The notes beneath the pieces are model-generated. The model searched no databases. It saw only the letters and a program-made list of their open reading frames with translations, and had not been told where the DNA came from. Shown piece by piece: positions 1 through 8,462 of a stretch of DNA of 64,000 bases. The stretch is taken from positions 868,001 through 932,000 of the forward strand of contig NZ_AZMV01000007.1 in NCBI RefSeq assembly GCF_000522505.1, in the 5' to 3' direction. A program made the translations under genes and the position numbers. This DNA is from Bifidobacterium moukalabense DSM 27321 (GTDB taxonomy: Bacteria > Actinomycetota > Actinomycetes > Actinomycetales > Bifidobacteriaceae). How positions within the stretch are numbered: position 1 is the stretch's first letter; every line of letters starts with the position of its first letter.

Positions 1-1
1 T

Positions 2-796
2 ATTCTGCAGGATGCAGGCAAACATGCGTTGAACGATCAGACCAATCCGCGTGATATGAAAAGCCTTGAGCTGTCTGATGACCATCTGCATTTCACGTCG
101 GATCTCGACAAGCGTCTTGCGCAGTTCATCAGCAACCGTATCACCTATGTCGATGTATTCGACGGATTCTGGCAGTTCCGTCCGGATGAGTGCCATCCGG
201 GGGAGCGGTATTGGTGCGTCGGCGGCATCGACGGTGTGATCAACTTCGCCCACGACATGCCGGAGTGGGCCATCACCGTAACCTTGTTCGAATTCAACGA
301 GCAATGCTCCGCGCAGCCGATTCTTGCGGTGGTGCACGCCCCGGCGTTGGGGTTGACGTATCTTGCGGTCCGGGGATCGGGTGCCATCCGCATCCGCCGT
401 ACTCCGTTGGGTGACAAGCGCGAGAAGATCATTCCCTCCACCACGCCGTCGTTGGACGGGGCGGTGGTGAGCTTCGGCATGTCGTATGTGCCGTCGGAAT
501 CCAAGCGATCCCTCGACGTGGTGGCGCGCATTGCCGGTCGTCCGGCCGACATCAAGCGTGTGGGGCCGGTGTCGTTGGATCTGTGCAAGGTGGCGGACGG
601 CACGTATGACGCCTATTTCGAGCCGCATCTGCATAAATGGGATGTTCCCGCGGTGTCGGCGGGCGCCATGATGGTCTGGGAAGCCCAAGGCCACCTGAGC
701 CAATGGAATGGCGACGGCATTCATTGGCGTCAGGAAAACGATGTGGTGGCCACCAACGGGCTCATCAACAACGATTTGCGTCAGTATTTGGTATAG
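2..796 (+). CDS. Inositol monophosphatase-family protein, 5'-truncated by window edge
   Basis: The frame is open from the first bases of the window, so the N-terminus is missing; 264 residues remain. The C-terminal half has the IMPase/histidinol-phosphatase fold signature: a CVGGIDGVINF segment where the family has DPIDGT.NF, and a late KWDVPAVSAGAMM segment matching the WD..A motif that binds metal and substrate. The first Asp-Pro of the DPIDGT motif is replaced by Gly-Gly and the Thr by Val, so the usual two-metal catalytic site is incomplete. Members of the family dephosphorylate inositol phosphate, histidinol phosphate or PAP; the substrate cannot be chosen here. It lies 99 bp upstream of pup on the same strand. 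The family assignment is good, but activity is doubtful. Confidence 0.75.
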   Translation: MLQDAGKHALNDQTNPRDMKSLELSDDHLHFTSDLDKRLAQFISNRITYVDVFDGFWQFRPDECHPGERYWCVGGIDGVINFAHDMPEWAITVTLFEFNEQCSAQPILAVVHAPALGLTYLAVRGSGAIRIRRTPLGDKREKIIPSTTPSLDGAVVSFGMSYVPSESKRSLDVVARIAGRPADIKRVGPVSLDLCKVADGTYDAYFEPHLHKWDVPAVSAGAMMVWEAQGHLSQWNGDGIHWRQENDVVATNGLINNDLRQYLV

Positions 797-895
797 CGTC
801 ATAGGGCATGCAAGTCATGGCCTAATGTGTGGCGCAGTCGGTATCGATGCGATGCCGTATCGCGGGTGGATGCCGAACGTATCGAAAGGGAAGCC

Positions 896-1087
896 ATGCC
901 TCAGGAATTCGAACAGATCCGGACTGCGGACCAGCCTCAGGAGAACGAGGAAAGCACGGCGGTCGCCGGCGTGCGGACGGGCGATGCCGCGGACGCCCTG
1001 GATGCCGTGCTGGATGACATCGAATCCGTGCTGGAGACCAATGCCGAAGAATATGTCGGCAGTTTTGTGCAAAAAGGCGGTGAGTGA
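896..1087 (+). CDS. pup: Prokaryotic ubiquitin-like protein Pup
   Basis: A 63-residue acidic protein whose C-terminus is Val-Gln-Lys-Gly-Gly-Glu, the Pup signature. The Glu terminus means it can be ligated directly, without prior deamidation by Dop as needed by GGQ-ending Pups. The middle (AADALDAVLDDIESVLETNA) is the conserved helix that binds the ARC/Mpa ATPase. The ATG at 896 was chosen over a longer in-frame GTG/ATG reading because a GAAAGGG ribosome site lies just before it and because the length matches known Pups. The stop codon overlaps the pafA start by one base (TGATG), so the two are translationally coupled. Confidence 0.95.
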   Translation: MPQEFEQIRTADQPQENEESTAVAGVRTGDAADALDAVLDDIESVLETNAEEYVGSFVQKGGE

Positions 1088-2550
1088 TGCCGCAGCTGCG
1101 CGACAGCGGCAATCATTCGACGGCCCCGCTTGACGGTCGGACCCGCAGTGAAGTCGATGCGTTCACCCGCATCTTCGGCATCGAAACCGAGTATGGCGTC
1201 AGCGTGACCGGGGCCGATGCGCCTTGCAATTCGGGGCAGACGGCCATGATGATGTTCCAGCCGATCGTGGCCCGGTCCAGGTCGACGAACACCTATATCG
1301 AAAACGGTTCGAGACTGTATCTTGATGTCGGCTCGCACCCGGAGTACGCCACGGCGGAGGCCCGCGACCCCATGGACGCGCTGGCCCTTGACATGGCCGG
1401 CGAACTGGTGATGCACGATCTTGCCATGGATGCCCAGCGTAGGCTACGGGCAAGCCATGGCAAGCGCACCATGGTGCATGTATTCAAGAATAACGCCGAT
1501 TCCGCCGGCCATTCCTTCGGTTGCCATGAGAATTATCTGGTGCGTCGTTTCGTACCGCTGACTGTCATCGAGCATGAGCTGTTGCCGTTTCTGATCACCC
1601 GTCAGATATTCACCGGAGCCGGACGCGTGGGGGAGCGGGGCTTCCAGGTCACGCAGCGTGCCGACTTTTTGGATGAGGCCGTGTCTTCGGCCACCACGCG
1701 TTCGCGGCCGATGGTGAACACGCGGGACGAACCGCATGCCGACCCGGATGCGTTTCGCCGACTGCATGTGATCATCGGCGATTCCAACCGTTCCCAGTGG
1801 GCCACGATGATGAAGCTCGCCACCACGCATCTGGTATTGTGCGTCATCGAGCAGGCGGGTCGCGAAGGCCGCGAGTCCGGCTTCGCGCGATTGGCCTTCG
1901 TCGATCCCGGTGCGGCGAATCATGCCGTCAGCCGTGATGTGAGCGGTGTCGGTGCGACCTTCGATATGGCCGATGGTGGTGTGATCTCCGGCGGTGCGGT
2001 CGCCATGCAGGAACGGTATCTGGTGGCGGTGGAGCGTTTCGTCGAGGATCATCCCGAGGTCGTCGCGTCCCTGCCTCGAACCGATGTGCATGATGTGATT
2101 CGCCAGTGGCGCACGGTGCTGGAAACGTTCGGTTCCGGCGATGCCGACGTTTTGGCCGACAGGGTGGATTGGATATGCAAGAGGCGTCTGTTCGATGCCC
2201 TGCAGGCTCGTACCGGTCGCCTCTCGACGAGCAGGCTCGAACAGTTGGACATGGACTATCATGATGTGGCCAACGGTACGGTATATGCCTCGCTGTGCCG
2301 CCGTGGCGGTATGCGTACGATGTTGGGGCCGGATGCGGCCGATCATGCCCTCCGTACCCCTCCATCCGATACCCGTGCGGTCTTACGGGGCAGATTCGTG
2401 CGAGAGGCGAAGGCGAGAGGGGCCCGGTATTCCTGTGATTGGACCAGACTCACGCTGATGGCGCCCCAACATTCGGAAATGGTGCTGCTCGATCCCTTTG
2501 ACTTCGAGGAGTCGGAACGATTCCGGCGGATGTTGGGCTCCTTGGACTGA
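1087..2550 (+). CDS. pafA: Pup--protein ligase PafA
   Basis: A 487-residue protein that attaches the C-terminal Glu of Pup to lysines of target proteins using ATP. It belongs to the carboxylate-amine ligase superfamily related to glutamine synthetase. The N-terminal RIFGIETEYGVS strand carries the Mg-ATP-binding Glu, and RLYLDVGSHPEYATAE contains the catalytic Asp. FKNNADSAG, SFGCHENYL and SSATTRSRPMVNTRDEPHAD are strongly conserved ligase segments. These blocks match PafA rather than the depupylase Dop, which has a different N-terminus. The start is the ATG that shares its first A with the pup stop codon. No prcBA or dop lies within the window. Confidence 0.95.
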   Translation: MPQLRDSGNHSTAPLDGRTRSEVDAFTRIFGIETEYGVSVTGADAPCNSGQTAMMMFQPIVARSRSTNTYIENGSRLYLDVGSHPEYATAEARDPMDALALDMAGELVMHDLAMDAQRRLRASHGKRTMVHVFKNNADSAGHSFGCHENYLVRRFVPLTVIEHELLPFLITRQIFTGAGRVGERGFQVTQRADFLDEAVSSATTRSRPMVNTRDEPHADPDAFRRLHVIIGDSNRSQWATMMKLATTHLVLCVIEQAGREGRESGFARLAFVDPGAANHAVSRDVSGVGATFDMADGGVISGGAVAMQERYLVAVERFVEDHPEVVASLPRTDVHDVIRQWRTVLETFGSGDADVLADRVDWICKRRLFDALQARTGRLSTSRLEQLDMDYHDVANGTVYASLCRRGGMRTMLGPDAADHALRTPPSDTRAVLRGRFVREAKARGARYSCDWTRLTLMAPQHSEMVLLDPFDFEESERFRRMLGSLD

Positions 2551-2623
2551 CCTTGAACCGGGGCCTGCAAGCCGGATCGGACCGCTGAACGGATATCCTG
2601 ACCGATGGTCGAAGGCGGGCGGA

Positions 2624-3424
2624 TCAGACTTCGCCGCGATATTTCGCCATCATCTGCGACTGCATCTGCTGGGCGCTAGGCGGTGTCCAGGTGATGGCAT
2701 CGGCTCCGGCGTCGATGGTGGCGAGGATACGCTCCTCGGAGCCGCCTCCGGAAGCCAGGATCGGGATCTCCGGATGATGCTCCCGAATGCTGGAGACCAC
2801 CTGCGCGGTTCGCGCACCCGCCGCGACGTTGATGATGGCGGCGCCCGCAAGGATCTTGCATTCGGTGACTTCGTCATCTTCGGTAACGGTGGCGATGACC
2901 GGGATATCGACCATGGACATGGTGGTCTCGATGGTCTCCGCCGGAGCCGGGGCGTTGATGACCACGCCCGCCGCACCCTGCATCTCCGCCACCATGGCCA
3001 GTTCGGCAACGCGCGGACCGGTGGTGGTCCCGCCGCCCACGCCCACGAATAACGGCATCTGGGCCACGGTCAGCAATGCCTGTGTGATCACCGGCTCGCC
3101 GGTGAACGGATACACTGCCAGAATGGCGTTGGCGTTGGTATTGCGAATGATCACCGCATCAGTGGTATAGGCGAAAGATCTGAGCGTATGCCCTTTCACC
3201 GTGATGCCGCCGCAACGCTGTGCGATGATTTCCGGCACGCGTGCGCCCGGAGAGGTCAGCCGTCCCTCGACGATGGCGGTGCCGTACGTGGTTCGGGACA
3301 CATATGGTGTGGCGGAATGCTGCTCCACGGCAACGTTCGCGCTCGGCGTGAACAACGAACGTTTGCCGATATGAAGAGGGGCCTGATCATTCGGTTCCGG
3401 AGTGCCTGCCTGATCGATGCTCAT
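2624..3424 (-). CDS. TIM-barrel protein of unknown function, IMPDH/GuaB-like fold
   Basis: A 266-residue protein. The second half reads like a phosphate-binding TIM barrel: VGVGGGTTTGPRVAELA, then AGVVINAPAPAETI, then a late ILASGGGSEERILATIDAGADA segment, which resembles the glycine-rich phosphate grip of IMP dehydrogenase and related barrels. There is no catalytic Cys loop or CBS pair, so it is not IMP dehydrogenase. The function is unknown; in other genomes such proteins carry vague 'hydrolase' labels that I cannot support. Its ATG overlaps the stop of the upstream small gene by 4 bp, so the two form one transcription unit. It converges on pafA with 73 bp between the genes. Confidence 0.75.
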   Translation of the reverse strand: MSIDQAGTPEPNDQAPLHIGKRSLFTPSANVAVEQHSATPYVSRTTYGTAIVEGRLTSPGARVPEIIAQRCGGITVKGHTLRSFAYTTDAVIIRNTNANAILAVYPFTGEPVITQALLTVAQMPLFVGVGGGTTTGPRVAELAMVAEMQGAAGVVINAPAPAETIETTMSMVDIPVIATVTEDDEVTECKILAGAAIINVAAGARTAQVVSSIREHHPEIPILASGGGSEERILATIDAGADAITWTPPSAQQMQSQMMAKYRGEV

Positions 3425-3780
3425 TCCTGTGCCTCCGTACCTGAATGATCGAGCATGAGAAACTCGTGGATGGCTTTGCGCCGTTCGGTGATCTCCTCGT
3501 CCAGAAGTCTGGTATCGGTGTTGTCGATGATACGCTGCAGATATTCGCTGAGAGTGGAAAGCTCGCTTGGGCTCAGGCAGTCGAACATGTGCAGGGCCGA
3601 TTCGGTCTGCTCCTTGCTGGGTCGCATGAGAGGCCTTCCTCGTCGTGCCGCGTCGACGTTCCTGACCGTTGCCGCGGCACGACGGGCCGTTCTGGCCCGG
3701 GTCGCCTTGAGCTTGGAATGCAACAGCAGGATGTTGAGCTCGTGGAGCTGATTGATTACGATTTTCCTCTGGTCGGCCAT
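3421..3780 (-). CDS. Hypothetical 119-residue helical protein
   Basis: A basic N-terminal half (LKATRARTARRAAATVRNV) is followed by a C-terminal segment with the pattern LSPSELSTLSEYLQRII, which looks like the last helices of MarR-type regulators. A full winged-helix domain is not visible, so I leave it as hypothetical. An AGGAA ribosome site precedes the ATG at 3780. The stop overlaps the start of the TIM-barrel gene (ATGA), so the two are probably co-translated. It could be a small DNA-binding or scaffold partner of that protein. Confidence 0.7.
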   Translation of the reverse strand: MADQRKIVINQLHELNILLLHSKLKATRARTARRAAATVRNVDAARRGRPLMRPSKEQTESALHMFDCLSPSELSTLSEYLQRIIDNTDTRLLDEEITERRKAIHEFLMLDHSGTEAQE

Positions 3781-3875
3781 GGCGATTCCTGTCTATATGG
3801 ACACGTTGTCTAATATGTAAAGTCTATCGGGAAAAATGCGAAACGCAACCTGCCGTCGAGGCGACGTGAAACGAC

Positions 3876-3906
3876 AAAAGCCCTGACCGTCGTGGTCAGG
3901 GCTTTT
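3876..3906 (-). terminator. Rho-independent terminator after hup
   Basis: A 13-bp perfect stem (3876-3888 pairing with 3894-3906) with a 5-nt loop. It lies directly downstream of hup on the minus strand, and the A-rich left arm gives a U-rich tail on that strand. Confidence 0.85.
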
Positions 3907-3927
3907 GCTACCAGTGGAGTCAGAGAC

Positions 3928-4209
3928 TCACTTGGTGACGGCCTTCTTCAGCAGGGAGCCGGCAGAGATGCGAACACCATAGGTTGCCGGGATCTCGATG
4001 GTTTCGCCGGTACGCGGATTGCGGCCGGTACGGGCGGCACGCTTGACGCGCTCGGCGGAGAACAGACCGGTCAGCTTCAGGCCTTCGCCGGACTGCATTG
4101 CCTCGACGAACACGTCCTGGAAAGCGTTCACAGCCGCCTCAGCCTGTGCCTTGGTCAGGTTGGACTTCTGAGCGATCTTCGAGACGAGATCAGACTTGTT
4201 GTATGCCAT
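3928..4209 (-). CDS. hup: Nucleoid protein HU
   Basis: A 93-residue HU/IHF-family protein that binds and bends DNA as a dimer. The N-terminal MAYNKSDLVSKIAQKSNLTK and AEAAVNAFQDVFVEAMQSGE form the dimer helices. GRNPRTGETIEIPA is the beta-arm with the conserved proline that intercalates DNA. The length is typical for the short HU form without the Lys/Ala-rich tail seen in mycobacteria. An AGAAGGATG ribosome site precedes the ATG, and a strong terminator follows, so it is monocistronic. Confidence 0.97.
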   Translation of the reverse strand: MAYNKSDLVSKIAQKSNLTKAQAEAAVNAFQDVFVEAMQSGEGLKLTGLFSAERVKRAARTGRNPRTGETIEIPATYGVRISAGSLLKKAVTK

Positions 4210-4364
4210 AAAGCATCCTTCTTGGGTCAGGGGACATCCTGATTACTCTGATGTCCACGTTCATTACGATATTAGCGCACCTTATCGCCGAAAACCGCAT
4301 TTTATAAGGGTTTTAGCGAGTTTTTTTGGAAAATGGGACCAAAACGACCGGCCGTGAATCGAAT

Positions 4365-6815
4365 TCAGATCAGATTATGCCCGTCAAGCCACTTCATGGC
4401 CAACGCACCGACCGGGATTCGTAGCCAATAGAAGGCGATTCGGTAGACGAGAGTAGCGGAGACGGCGATCGTGGAAGGAACCCCTACCGCGGCGAACGCC
4501 ACGGACAAAGCCGCCTCCACCGCACCTAGGCCGCCTGGCGTCGGCACCGCGGAACCAAGCGTGTTCGCCAAGAGAAAAATAAAGGTCGTTTCCACGGGAT
4601 TCGTGTGGTATCCAAAGGCGAGCAGCGCCACCCAGAAACCCAAGCCGGTGCTGATGTTGAGAATCAGTGCACCCGCAATGCCGAGGAGCAGCTCCTTTGG
4701 TCTGGTAAGCACGTCCACCAGATTGCGTGCATACGACATGACGATCGGCAGATATTTGTCCGTGACCAGATGACGTACCGGCGGAATCGCCATGGCCGCG
4801 GATATGACCAACGCGACGACGGCGATCACCATGATCAACGTATTGGTGGGAATCATGCCGGATAGCGTGTTGCGGCCGGTAAACACGCCGATGACCAACA
4901 GCAGCACTATCGTGGTGGCGCCCTGTACCGCCCAGACGGCGCTCATGATGGCAGTCGCCTTGGTGTTACGATAGCCGCTCTTGCGCAGGAACTGCAGATT
5001 CACGAAGGCCGGGCCCACGCCGGCAGGCATGGAGACCGCAGTGAATCCCGCAGCCATCTGCGAGCACATCAGGCCGAGCGGATCACGCTTGCCGGCATCC
5101 ATGAATCCGCCCAGCGTCATGGCGGAACCGAACCAGGCCACGAACCCGAGCGCCACGCAGACCAGCGCCATGGCGAGATTCGCCTCCTTGACGGCCTTGA
5201 TCATCTCACCCGGCTGAATCTGCGTGAACACCACGTATACGGCCACCACCAGCAGTGCGATGGCGATGAACGAACGGAAACTAAATCTCGAGAGCGTGAC
5301 CTTTTCCATGGAATCGGCCACTTCCTGCGGTGCGAGGGCGGAAATGCGGTTACGCAGACGCACCAGCAGCTGCTTATCCCATCCGGGTAGGGCTCGGGTA
5401 GCGGCCGGGGCGGCGGCCTTCTGCACGAACGGGGCCAGATCGATGAGCCGGTCATCGCCCCAGGTCCTGCGGGCACAGGCCATGGCACGGTCCACGCCGT
5501 TCAGCGCACTCAGCAGAATCAACAGTTGCACCTTGTCGAGCGCGAAGTTCGGTGCGTTGCTGCCGTAATCGCCGTTCTGCCATCCGGCGATTACCGGAGT
5601 GCCGTCTTCCATGCGGGAAAGCGTGTCCGGCGTGATGCGGCGGTGGGTAAAACCATGACGATGGGCCTTGTCCAGATATGACATGAACCGTTCCATGTCG
5701 CTGTCGCTCATGGTGTTGAGATTGCATTCCAAGGGCATGTGGCCGGAGTGGAACACCAGAATCGAGGATTCGCCGTTGTCGGCCACGCCGTATACCCCCG
5801 GTGTGACGAGACCGGCGTTACGCAGTCCCAGCAGCATGGCGTAATGATGGTGGATGGCGTCGATGGAGGAACGGTCCCGGCGCATGGATACGCCGGTCAG
5901 TCGAATCCATTGCCACAGCTGGTTGAGGTAACCGGCGACGTGCACCTGATTGTCGAGTACGGATACGATGAAACGGCCGCCGTCGGCATCGACTGCATCG
6001 TAGATACGGGAATTCTCGATGAGGTCGTCATCCAGCATGGCCTGCAGCATACCCGAATCGGCACCGGTGCCGATCCGTCGCGACAGGGAGACGACATCAA
6101 TGCCGATGGCACGTAGCGACTGCACCACCTGTGAGCCCCATGCGCCGTTGGTTTGCGTGCCGATGGCGAAACGGATCAGCATGCCGACGATACGGCCGAC
6201 CGCGAACGAGACCAGCACCCCGGCTACGGAGTTCCACGACAACACCACCAGCAGCACCGCCACGATATAAAGGATGTTCCATCCCCATTTCACGGCGGAA
6301 CGCATACGTCTTGGGCCTGCGGCGGTGAGGAACGCGGCCATGGCCGCGTAGAAATCGGGAAGCAGACCGGTGCCGTCGGAAGTGCCGTTGGAGAACAGGG
6401 ATGCGATCAACACCGTGTTCTGGGTGCCGGTAACCAGCGCCGACACGCCCCAGACCGTGGCAAATCCAAGAATCAGCGCAATGGCCGAGGTCACGCTTTG
6501 CAGCCATTCCTTGGCGATCAGCAGTTGCAGCAACACGCTGACGGAAATGAATACGATGGCCAGTTGCTGCAGCAGGGAGGAGGGCACGTCCATGAGCCAA
6601 CTCACCGCATGACTGGCCGAATGCACGTCGGACTCGACGCCGGAGGCCGTGCCATGCAGATAGATTGAAAACAGGATGACGGCCACGCCGACGATCAAGG
6701 CGAATCCGGCGTGTAACAGATCCGCGAAATCCCGGCTGCGACGCGGCGGAATATCGTCGATGCGTACTTCGTACTTGCTGGCGGCGGGGGCGTGAGACAC
6801 TATGACATGCTCCAT
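4365..6815 (-). CDS. Membrane protein: N-terminal TM region, degenerate kinase-like domain, UPF0104/LPG-synthase-like TM domain
   Basis: An 816-residue polytopic protein. Residues about 35-215 hold five or six TM segments. Residues about 250-500 are cytosolic and look kinase-like: HGFTHRRITPDTLSRMEDG (about 388-406) sits where kinases have HRDLKPEN, and AGW (410-412) sits where they have DFG. The catalytic Asp and the metal Asp are therefore absent. Residues about 515-810 form a UPF0104 (lysylphosphatidylglycerol synthase TM/flippase-like) domain with the conserved VPTPGGLGAVEAAL loop near 757. No MprF aminoacyl-transferase domain is present. The likely role is lipid or cell-envelope transport, controlled by the pseudokinase; this is inference. 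It is transcribed alone, away from hup. Confidence 0.8.
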   Translation of the reverse strand: MEHVIVSHAPAASKYEVRIDDIPPRRSRDFADLLHAGFALIVGVAVILFSIYLHGTASGVESDVHSASHAVSWLMDVPSSLLQQLAIVFISVSVLLQLLIAKEWLQSVTSAIALILGFATVWGVSALVTGTQNTVLIASLFSNGTSDGTGLLPDFYAAMAAFLTAAGPRRMRSAVKWGWNILYIVAVLLVVLSWNSVAGVLVSFAVGRIVGMLIRFAIGTQTNGAWGSQVVQSLRAIGIDVVSLSRRIGTGADSGMLQAMLDDDLIENSRIYDAVDADGGRFIVSVLDNQVHVAGYLNQLWQWIRLTGVSMRRDRSSIDAIHHHYAMLLGLRNAGLVTPGVYGVADNGESSILVFHSGHMPLECNLNTMSDSDMERFMSYLDKAHRHGFTHRRITPDTLSRMEDGTPVIAGWQNGDYGSNAPNFALDKVQLLILLSALNGVDRAMACARRTWGDDRLIDLAPFVQKAAAPAATRALPGWDKQLLVRLRNRISALAPQEVADSMEKVTLSRFSFRSFIAIALLVVAVYVVFTQIQPGEMIKAVKEANLAMALVCVALGFVAWFGSAMTLGGFMDAGKRDPLGLMCSQMAAGFTAVSMPAGVGPAFVNLQFLRKSGYRNTKATAIMSAVWAVQGATTIVLLLVIGVFTGRNTLSGMIPTNTLIMVIAVVALVISAAMAIPPVRHLVTDKYLPIVMSYARNLVDVLTRPKELLLGIAGALILNISTGLGFWVALLAFGYHTNPVETTFIFLLANTLGSAVPTPGGLGAVEAALSVAFAAVGVPSTIAVSATLVYRIAFYWLRIPVGALAMKWLDGHNLI

Positions 6816-6937
6816 ACATACGGTTTAGACAAAGACGGTGACTGCTGCCGTCATCGCTTTCGATGATACAACTTGGGGCGCTGCGAAAAAACGACAGCCG
6901 CCCCAGGGACGACATATACGGCTATATGCGAACCGGA

Positions 6938-8302
6938 TCAGCGGGCGAAATTGACCAGCCGGGAGGCCACGCCGGTGTAGGTGGCCGGCGTCAGGGCTTT
7001 CAATCGCTCCGCGGTGGCCTCATCGAAGGACTGCTCGTCGATGAACGTCTCAACGGCTTCCTGAGAGATCTCATGGCCGCGCATCAGTTCCTTGACCTTC
7101 TCATACGGCTTGTCCATACCTGGCAGGCCAGCCAGCTCGCAGGCGCGCATGGCGGTCTGGATCGGCTCGCCCAACACCTCCCAATTGGCATCGAGCTCGG
7201 CCTGAATGGCGATATCGTTCGGATGGATGGAGTTCAGACCACCCATAAGATTGTTCAACGCCAGTACGGAGTAACCCAGAGCCGAGCCGATGTTACGCTG
7301 CGTGGTGGAATCGGTCAGATCGCGCTGCCAACGGGATTCGACCAGCGTTGCGGACAGGGTGTCAAGCAGCGAGCAGGAAATCTCCAGATTGGCTTCGGCG
7401 TTCTCGAAACGAATCGGGTTGACCTTATGCGGCATGGTGGAGGAACCGGTGGCACCCTTGACCGGCACCTGGGCGAACACGCCACGGGAGATGTACATCC
7501 ATACGTCCACGCACAGATTATGCAGGATACGGTTGGTGTGGCTGATGGTGCCATACAACTCCGCCTGCCAGTCGTGGGATTCGATCTGAGTGGTCAGCGG
7601 ATTCCACGTCAGGCCCATACGGTTGGTCACGAACTCGCGGGACACGGCAATCCAATCCACCTCCGGGCAAGCCGCCAGATGGGCGCCGAAGGTGCCGGTC
7701 GCGCCGTTGATCTTGCCGAGGTATTCCTGCGCCCTGACCTTGCCGAGCTGACGGTTCAGACGGTACACGTACACCGCGAGTTCCTTGCCCAGCGTGGTCG
7801 GCGTGGCGGGCTGCCCATGGGTTAGCGACAGCATGGCCTTGTCCCGATATTCCTCGGCCTTTTCCGCCAGATGGTCGACGATGGACTGCGCGCCCGGTAG
7901 CCACACGTGCTCGATGCCGTTCTTCACGCAACGGGCGATGGACAGGTTGTTGATGTCCTCGGACGTGCAGGCAAAGTGCACCAAGGTCTTCAGCTCGGTG
8001 AGCTGCGTCTCGTGGCCGAGCACTTCGGCCGCCTTGTCGAGCTGATCGTCGATGTAGTACTCGACGGCCTTCACGTCATGGTGGGTCACGGCCTCATGGG
8101 CGGCATGCTGCGCAATGCCTTCGGCACCGAAATCCTCCGGAATGGAGCGTAGAAAAGCCTGCTCCTCATCGGTAAGCGGTTTGACGCCGGGAACGATGGT
8201 TGTGAAACCATTGCCTTCGAAACCGTTGGCGAGCAGAATCATCCACTCGACTTCCACGCGCATGCGCTCGCGGTTGAGCGCCGGTTCGCTCAGATACTCC
8301 AC
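6938..8302 (-). CDS. purB: Adenylosuccinate lyase (frame broken at its 5' end)
   Basis: Adenylosuccinate lyase cleaves SAICAR to AICAR and adenylosuccinate to AMP in purine synthesis. The fumarate-lyase signature GSSTMPHKVNPIRFE is present, as is the PurB-type substrate region FACTSEDINNLS. The intact frame opens only at GTG 8302 and gives 454 residues, with no ribosome site before it. Upstream, the same frame continues as PLDGRYHKQTAPL, the conserved PurB N-terminus with active-site Arg-Tyr, and then hits a stop at 8345-8347. The natural start is probably ATG 8382-8380 (MNLTDISP...). It would join if G-runs 8338-8344 and 8359-8363 on the plus strand were each one base shorter. Either two sequence errors or a real mutation is possible. 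Confidence 0.93.
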   Translation of the reverse strand: MEYLSEPALNRERMRVEVEWMILLANGFEGNGFTTIVPGVKPLTDEEQAFLRSIPEDFGAEGIAQHAAHEAVTHHDVKAVEYYIDDQLDKAAEVLGHETQLTELKTLVHFACTSEDINNLSIARCVKNGIEHVWLPGAQSIVDHLAEKAEEYRDKAMLSLTHGQPATPTTLGKELAVYVYRLNRQLGKVRAQEYLGKINGATGTFGAHLAACPEVDWIAVSREFVTNRMGLTWNPLTTQIESHDWQAELYGTISHTNRILHNLCVDVWMYISRGVFAQVPVKGATGSSTMPHKVNPIRFENAEANLEISCSLLDTLSATLVESRWQRDLTDSTTQRNIGSALGYSVLALNNLMGGLNSIHPNDIAIQAELDANWEVLGEPIQTAMRACELAGLPGMDKPYEKVKELMRGHEISQEAVETFIDEQSFDEATAERLKALTPATYTGVASRLVNFAR

Positions 8303-8389
8303 AAGGGGGGCGGTCTGCTTATGATAGCGGCCATCGAGGGGGGGTCAGGGCAATTGCAGGGGGAGATGTCAGTAAGATTCATGTTGTAC

Positions 8390-8395
8390 AGCATA
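8390..8395 (-). promoter_or_regulatory. -10 box of leaderless purB
   Basis: On the minus strand, TATGCT is followed by exactly 7 nt and then the ATG at 8382-8380. No Shine-Dalgarno sequence is present. The spacing equals that at moxR, ung, the DUF3516 helicase and rarA in this window, which supports a leaderless transcript starting at this ATG. Confidence 0.5.
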
Positions 8396-8462
8396 CTTTT
8401 AGCCGTAAACGAGATTTCGGCGATGTCCGTCCATCGACTGCCGGTACCGCGTTCATGATGGC

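Noticed and set aside
2624-3424. IMP dehydrogenase (guaB) for the TIM-barrel protein
   Set aside because: There is no catalytic Cys loop and no CBS domains, and it is far shorter than IMPDH; only the general barrel and phosphate-grip pattern match.
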